A stretch of 64,000 nt of DNA, from assembly GCA_010015745.1 (NCBI GenBank), contig ML978272.1, positions 33,729-97,728 of the forward strand. Reading direction: 5' to 3'. This document shows, one piece after another, positions 57,731-64,000 of this stretch. Under the pieces are notes generated by a model. That model was not told the DNA's origin. It was given only the letters and a program-made list of their open reading frames with translations, and searched no databases. Within the stretch, counting starts at the first letter, position 1; every line of letters starts with the position of its first letter. The translations under genes and the position numbers were made by a program. Source of the DNA: Setomelanomma holmii. Its lineage: Eukaryota; Ascomycota; Dothideomycetes; Pleosporales; Phaeosphaeriaceae.

Positions 57731-60520
57731 ATGTCCAGCACTCCGGGGGCTCTGAAACGAAAGCACTCGGGAAAGACGATCAAAGAGCTCTTCACCACCC
57801 AGTCCAAGCCCAATCTCGCGGCCGCAGCTCCGTTGTCGCCCACCAAGAAGCGCTCACGGCGACAGAGCTCCCCCATAGCTGCACCCGAGGTCGCCACGCC
57901 TCCGGCCACGACCGGCAACATGAGCACGGCGGAAATGTACCACTTCCCAAGCAAACGGGCAGACATTTCAGGCAATGCCGACGTGGTGGACATAAGCACG
58001 AGCCCCGACAATAGCCCGGCGAAGGCCAATGGACAGCGCAGCGGTATGCGCAGGGCTGCGCCGAACATGCATGCCAACGGCGGACCCAAGCGCCTGCTTG
58101 TCAAGAACTTCAAGCCCACGAGAAAGGTCGACCCGAAGGTGTTCCTCGATCAGACATGGCAGAAGATTGACAAGGCGCTGGACACCATATTCGCGCAAGG
58201 AGCCATTGATTTTAGCCTTGAGGAGCTGTACCGGGGCGTGGAGAATGTGTGCAGACAAGGGATGGCCAAGGATGTCAAGGAACGACTGGTGACCAAAAGC
58301 AAAGACTACGTTGGCGGCACTTTGAAGGCCAAGGTCAAGGAGAGCTTGGGAAGAAGAAATGTCGAGGTGCTGCAAGCGACACTACACGCCTGGGCTGTGT
58401 GGAATGAGCAGGTGGTATGTATCGCTTTGACCTTATCGGAACGTGTACCAATCCGCTGCAGAAATACCTCGACTGGATCTTCTGCTACCTTGACCGCGCC
58501 TACCTACTTCCCCGCCACGAATCTTTACGCGACATCTCCATAGAGCTCTTCAGCGCCAACGTATTCGCTCACTCAAAGCTAAATCCACGTATCGTTGATG
58601 GGGCATGCGATCTTGTAGCTGCGGATCGCACAGGAGGCGACCTAGACAGCGACATGTTCTCCAAGACGGTCAACATGTTCCACGACCTGCAAGTCTACAC
58701 GAAGCACTTCGAGCCACGGCTGCTGGAGCTAAGTCAAGGTTACATTGCGGCATGGGCGGACGATGAAGCAGAAAAGCCTCTTCCCGAGTACGTGAAGAGC
58801 TCGAGGGCTCTCATGGACCGGGAGATGTCAAGAGTCGCAAAATTCGGGCTTCCCAACACAACGAAACGTGATCTGCTCACCTTGCTAGAGGATCATCTGA
58901 TATCGAGAAAGGAGCAGAGACTAATCAATCAAGACGATCTAGCCGATCTGCTCGAAGCGCATGCAGTAGAAGATCTCGAACAGCTCTATACACTCTTAGA
59001 AAGGCGCAGACTTGGTGCAAGCTTGCGAGCCGGCTTTGTCAAATGGATCGAAGATGAAGGCACAGCCATTGTCTTCAATGAGAAGGAACAGGACAGTATG
59101 GTTGTACACCTCCTCACATTGAAGCGGCAGTCAGATGTGGTCTGGAAAGTGTCATTCCACCGAGACTCGGAACTGGGTCATGGTCTACGCGAGTCCTTCG
59201 AGCTGTTCATGAATAAGACGAAGAAAACCAACGCCAGCTGGGGTACAGATAATTCCAAGACTGGCGAGATGATCGCCAAGTATGTCGACATACTTCTGAG
59301 AGGCGGCGCGAAGGCTATTCCAGCATCTTTAAGTCGGAGGGCAGAACAGCCGGCAGTTGTCGAAGCAGAGGAAGAGAACGAGGAAGTTGTGTTCGACGAA
59401 GATACCGAGGTGAACAATCAGCTCGATCAGGTGCTTGATCTCTTCCGTTTTGTTCACGGGAAGGCAGTTTTCGAAGCATTCTACAAGAAGGACCTTGCTA
59501 GGCGTTTGCTCATGGGACGAAGTGCGAGTGCTGATGCTGAAAGGAGCATGTTGTCAAGACTGAAGACTGGTACGTGCGAACATCTGTAGGAGTTTGCTCA
59601 GACTGCTAACACTTCGCAGAGTGTGGTGCTGGTTTCACAGCGAATCTTGAGCAAATGTTCCGCGACATCGAGCTCTCACGTGAGGAGATGGCATCATACA
59701 AGAATATCTCGGAAGAGAGGAATGAGAAGCTTGCAGTCGATGTCAACGTCAGCATTCTTTCCGCATCGTCTTGGCCCACATACCCCACGGTCCCTGTCAT
59801 CATTCCGCCGCAGATCAAGCAAGCCATCGACAAGTTTGAGGTGCACTACAAGGCGAAGCACTCGGGTCGCAAGCTCGAATTCAAGCACTCTCTCGCGCAC
59901 TGCCAAGTCAAAGCAAAATTTCCCAAGGGCAACAAGGAGCTAGTGGTTTCTTCCTTTCAGTCAATAGTCCTTTTGCTTTTCAATGGTTTGAAGCAAGATG
60001 AGCACATTGACTACAATTACCTGAAGGAAGCCACTGGACTACGTAAGATTGAATAGCGGTCGGTCGATATACGCCTTGCTAACCTGTTGCAGCTCCTGCG
60101 GAACTGAACCGTACCCTCCAGTCTTTAGCATGCGCGAAAATACGCCCGCTGACCAAACACCCGAAATCACGCGACATTTCTCCGACCGACACATTCACGC
60201 TCAACACGCACTTCACCGACGCCAAATATAGGATCAAGATCAACACGGTGCAACTGAAAGAGACGCCCGCGGAGAACAAGGAGACGCACGAGCGTGTTGC
60301 TGCGGACCGTAATTATGAGACACAGGCAGCCATTGTCAGAATCCTCAAGGCGCGAAAGAGGATTAGCCACGCGGAGTTGGTTGCTGAGACAATCAAGGCA
60401 ACACGAAGCAGGGGCACACTTGAAGTGAGCGGCATCAAGAAGAATATCGATAGGCTGATTGAGAAGGAGTTTTTGGAGCGCGAGGAGGACAATGCAGGGT
60501 GGTATGCCTACATTGCGTAG
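57731..60520 (+). CDS. cul4: cullin 4, scaffold of the CRL4 ubiquitin ligase
   Basis: Four exons (57731–58414, 58462–59569, 59620–60042, 60093–60520), introns 47–50 bp, give 880 residues. The N-terminus carries a basic nuclear-signal-like KKRSRR and the Cul4 hallmark KRLLVKNFKP before the first cullin repeat. The cullin-homology part shows FEAFYKKDLARRLLMGRSAS…ERSMLSRLKTECG…FTANLEQMFRDIELS, with the intron falling inside LKT/ECG. The C-terminal winged helix contains AAIVRILKARKRISHAELV; Lys824 is the expected NEDD8 site. Cul4 binds Ddb1 through its N-terminus and Rbx1 through its C-terminus, and in filamentous fungi acts in DNA damage response, heterochromatin and development. Confidence 0.95.
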
Positions 60521-61791
60521 TTGTGCACCATGCAATGGTGCGATGCAGGCGCTGCAAATTACAAAGCTGGTAAGGGTTGCGGCTGGATGGCTAGCACAGT
60601 GGTTGAGCAGCGAAGCCAGAGCTTACCTTTACTCGGGTCTGTATGACCCATGTCATTGATCTCCGCAACGCCGTCTTTGCCGTCGAAACAAGCATCCTAA
60701 GCTTTCTACCTGTGTCGCTTCGGCGGTACTTGCTCGTGTGACAGGCCCTCGGCTGTTTTCCTGTTGGAGCGCGGTTCATTTGGCTATCCCTGCTGGTCCC
60801 ACAGCAGTGGCTCAGAGGCGGCCCCCTGAGCTGATCTCCGCGAAGAATGCTGGAAATTGCCGCAAATTCGTGATCGTGTAGCTGGAAATAGTGTGGCTCA
60901 TTGCGTAGCTCTCGCAAGTCTGTGGCTGGTTTGGGGAACGTGCATTAGAAGGAGTGCATGTGGCTCTCCCGGCTTTCCACTCGGTGTTTTCTCCGCAAAA
61001 GCTAGACATTGCTTAGTGTGCCGGAGAGCCGAGTACGATGCAGGCAGCAATTACAGTAGCAGACAGCATCGGGCCTTTTGGCCTATCTGCGCCCATCGCA
61101 AATCCTCTCCGATCACCAGCGACGTTTTGTCACGGTCGCCCACGGAGTGGTAGACTAGACAGCCAATCACAGGCGTGGATGCATCGACGTGCTACCAGAA
61201 ACGGACATCGGCCGTGCGCATGGTCGAGAGCGTGGTCTTATGGCCCGTCAAGACCCAAGAAGATCAACAATCTGCCCGCTTGCGACAATGGCAGCAAAAA
61301 GTGAAAAAGACCCCATCCGCCCCTGGGACGCATCTCCTGAGCTTGTCTTACAATCACTGCCACAGCCACGCCGAAACGATAGCGCAGGGACTGTTTCAAT
61401 AACTCGAACGCGCAACCTGGACCCTGCCGTGCGCGACTTTTCTGCAGCACACATTGCAGCGACGCTACTCGTTCGGGCTTTCGATTTGCGCTAGCCAGCC
61501 ATTACGGACCTTGAAACCGAGTCTGGAGGTCGACAGCCTGGATCGTCTGTTAGAGGCGCCCGGTGCCGCAATAAGTTTCTCTTGTTGCACCTGCTGGGGG
61601 GCTTAAGACTGCAGCACGCCCAGCGCCCGCGACAAGAGACAATTCATCCCACTTTACCAGCGACGTTGCTGTTCCTGCGTGCGCGGAGGCTCTTGTCGTC
61701 GAATCGCATTGGCTGGAGGGTGCCCAGCCGGTTCAGGGTTCTGGCCACTTCAGATCATCGACAGGGATTGGAGAAACGTGACGGTCCCATC
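60521..61791. other. intergenic, no gene recognised
   Basis: About 1.27 kb between CUL4 and AIM6. Several open frames (60857–61153, 61038–61304, 61189–61494) overlap one another and carry no domain. The region likely holds the CUL4 3' UTR and the AIM6 promoter. Confidence 0.4.
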
Positions 61792-63290
61792 ATGCCAGGC
61801 CCAGCATCCGACCACACCGAGCCGCCATCCGTACAACCTCTTCTCTACGACTTCGACATCTCTACCAATGATCAATCGGGTGTCTCACTGCGGAAGTTGG
61901 AGGATGGCCACGATTCGGGCTCAGAGTTTGAGGCACTGAGAGCTACACGGCGGCTAGGGTTCTGGAGACGTCTGCACATGTCGTTGCGAAGGAGACGGAT
62001 TGGGGCAGGTGACGATGTCTTCAAGAGCGTGAGATTGGGCGGCGATGAGAAGAAGAAGCAGAAGTACAAGTGGAGGAGGAGATCCTGCCTCGCGGTCCCG
62101 GTGCTGATTATTTGCATCTTGTAAGTCTTGTTAGATGCACCCTTGCTTCCGCCCGTTTCCGTCCGCTGCAGCCACACATCTTATTCGTAGGAGATGTGCG
62201 CAGGTTCATGGCCTGATGGCCTTACGGACTCGTTGACATGTTTGGTGTAAAGAAAGCACAATTTGCTAACTTGGCTAGTGGTCTAATTCACATCCTCAAC
62301 TTCTTTCTGGGCTATATACCACTTCTTTGGGACGACCCTGTAGCCTCATCGTTAGACTGGACATTACCGAACCAAGCGAGTTCAGACATCGCTTCATATC
62401 TGCTAGATATCACCCGCGATGTCATTCCCATTCCATGCCACAGTCACAACGACTACTGGCGGCGCGTACCACTCTACGATGCCCTGCGCTGGGGCTGCAC
62501 AGGCGTGGAATCTGACGTTTGGCTCTTCGATGAAGAGCTCTACGTTGGCCACAGCACCAATGCGCTGACCAAGAACCGAACGTTCCGCTCCATGTACGTC
62601 GACCCTCTGGTCAAGATGCTAGACCACAAGAACGAGGTCGGTGATTTTGCTACGACCTTGAGCGCGAAGAATGGTATCTTTGATACCGCGCCCTCGCAGA
62701 CCCTGGTCCTGCTCGTTGATTTCAAGAACGACGGCCGCGACATTTTTCCTTATGTTTCACAACAACTCAGTGCTTTCCGTGAGAAGGGCTATCTGACCTA
62801 CTTTAACGGCGAAGCCACCATCGAAGGCGCCATTACCGTCGTAGCCACCGGGAACGCACCGTTTGATCTCATTACAGCAAACACCACCTACCGCGACATT
62901 TTCTTCGACGCGCCTCTGGCATCAATGTACGATAACAGTGAGCTGAACCCGCGCGGCGGGCAGGGCACAGTCGGCACTTCTCCAGATTCTCATTTCGACT
63001 CGACAAACTCGTACTACGCCTCCGTCGACTTCCGCAAGGCCATTGGCTTCGTATGGTGGGGCACTTTGTCCCCGAAACAACTCGACCTCGTGCGCGGCCA
63101 GATCAAGGGCGCTCACGAGCGCGGTCTGAAAGCGAGGTATTGGAGCGCGCCGAAGTGGCCGATTGGGCTACGGAACAGAATATGGAAACTTTTGGTTGAG
63201 GAGGGAGTGGACTACCTGAATGGAGACGACCTGAGAGGTATGACTAGACTTGATTGGGGAGTCCGACGGCATTGGGGGTTAGTGGGATAG
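61792..63290 (+). CDS. AIM6: AIM6-like GDPD/PLC-type phosphodiesterase-fold protein
   Basis: Two exons (61792–62120 and 62279–63290) over a 158-bp intron give 446 residues. A cytosolic N-tail rich in Arg/Lys is followed by one membrane helix rebuilt by splicing (CLAVPVLIICIF–GLIHILNFFLGY). The catalytic-fold domain begins IPIPCHSHNDYWRRVPLYDAL and contains GCTGVESDVWL, ELYVGHS, LLVDFKNDG and KARYWSAPKWPIGLRN. HSHNDYWR and VESDVW are the AIM6 signatures and resemble the GDPD/PLC-like metal and His sites. Yeast Aim6 was named from altered mitochondrial inheritance in the mutant; its substrate is unknown. Strong family match, function open. Confidence 0.9.
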
Positions 63291-63430
63291 ATCGCTTCTG
63301 TGAAAGACGGCGTTTTTGGAGCGTTTGAGCGAAAGAGAGATGGGATTGTTTTGATACCCGAGAGTTTACCAGGATTATGCATAAAGACAGATGGCTATGG
63401 ATAGATGAATGTATAATTAGCCCGTTCAAA

Positions 63431-63762
63431 TGTGTTCACCTCACTACGCGTTGAGTTGGTGATCAGTTCTCGTGCTTGCTACACGCGACGAGTGAAGACG
63501 AGAACTCGCGACACAAGTTCTCAAAGTATTGCTCCATGATTGCACGAAATTGGCCTTATTGTTGGGAGGACTATAGCACTAGTGCTGAAAGGAAATAACT
63601 GTAACTAGGAATGCATTCTGTTCGATTGTTGTTGTAATTATTAGGAGAGGACTATGGAAGAGGCAGGCTCAGGGGTCTGGTCTGAGCGCTGCTCAGACGC
63701 AGTGCTGCGATCAGTGCGCCTGATCGTGTGACTGACATGTCGACGATATCTATGATCCGACA
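63431..63762 (-). repeat. probable 3' LTR of the copia element
   Basis: Directly after the retroelement stop codon (reading leftwards) is an A/G-rich stretch (TCTAGAAAGAAAATATCTCC). Then comes sequence beginning TGTCGGATC at 63762 and ending in …GTGAACACA near 63431, giving TG…CA ends. The second LTR is outside the window, so the ends are a guess. Confidence 0.35.
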
Positions 63763-63850
63763 CTGGAGATATTTTCTTTCTAGATAATGAGGAACTCTGC
63801 ATGTGCTGCTAGTGGCTGTGTGTATCGGTAGTGACTGTATGTGTGTAGCA

Positions 63851-64000
63851 TCAAACATCAGGGCCTGTTGGCCTCTGTACCCATCCATCCACTCGGACTG
63901 TCAGCTCATTGCTGTCAATAAAGCTTTCAAGAGCGTGGTTTGGAGATGCCTTAGTAAAGGCGTCTGCAGGATTGTCATCACCGTTGATCCAGCGGATCTC
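63851..64000 (-). mobile_element. Ty1/copia retrotransposon, 3' end of pol (RNase H)
   Basis: Fifty codons open to the window edge end at the TGA at 63853–63851. The translation begins EIRWINGDDNPADAFTKAS and continues with NHALESFIDSNELT. The W-I-x-G-x-D/x-N-P-A-D-x-x-T-K motif is the C-terminal end of the RNase H domain of Ty1/copia polyproteins. The element extends beyond position 64000, so its completeness cannot be judged. No frameshift or stop is present in the visible part. Confidence 0.82.

Overview
The window is nuclear DNA from a filamentous ascomycete. The evidence is the many short GT–AG spliceosomal introns (about 45–70 bp, often with a CTAAC or CTGAC branch site), divergent and convergent monocistronic genes, and Pezizomycotina-type families: UstYa/DUF3328, RTA1-like, fungal rhodopsin-like membrane protein, SamB/MUB1 and Zn2Cys6 regulators. 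A dothideomycete is my guess from the overall gene style, but the sequence alone does not fix the order. Exon boundaries below were worked out by hand from splice signals and reading frame.

Left end (1–3 kb): a probable dikaritin-type RiPP (ribosomally made, post-translationally modified peptide) locus. A small secreted precursor (921–1373, minus) carries five copies of a 13-residue unit ending in Lys-Arg, separated by acidic spacers that also end in Lys-Arg. It is divergently transcribed from a complete UstYa-family gene (1936–2958, plus) with both HxxHC motifs. A second UstYa-like N-terminus, apparently frameshifted, runs off the left edge on the minus strand. An RTA1-like seven-helix membrane protein follows (3418–4612), then a decayed gene (about 5.3–6.8 kb).

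7–31 kb: mostly housekeeping genes. In order they are a DNF3-type P4-ATPase, SamB/MUB1 MYND protein, a CorA-superfamily metal transporter with GQN in place of GMN, Golgi GDA1 nucleoside diphosphatase, a degenerate centrin-like EF-hand protein, a 3-kb stretch with no recognisable gene, a fungal rhodopsin-domain membrane protein, a DeSI–thioredoxin–PUL fusion, and a secreted PAN/apple-like Ser/Thr-rich protein.

31–40 kb: accessory block. It holds a Zn2Cys6 regulator pseudogene whose three in-frame stops are all compatible with C-to-T change, a MARVEL-like membrane gene broken by one TGA, an intact six-exon Zn2Cys6/DUF3468 regulator, and a secreted GH27 alpha-galactosidase with a C-terminal CBM35-like module and CreA-like and CGG-palindrome sites upstream.

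40–63 kb: conserved core genes. They are TFIIIC B-block subunit TFC3, urease accessory UreD, mitochondrial dynamin MGM1, cohesin SCC3, cullin CUL4 and AIM6. The extreme right edge holds the 3' end of a Ty1/copia retrotransposon (minus strand) with a probable LTR.
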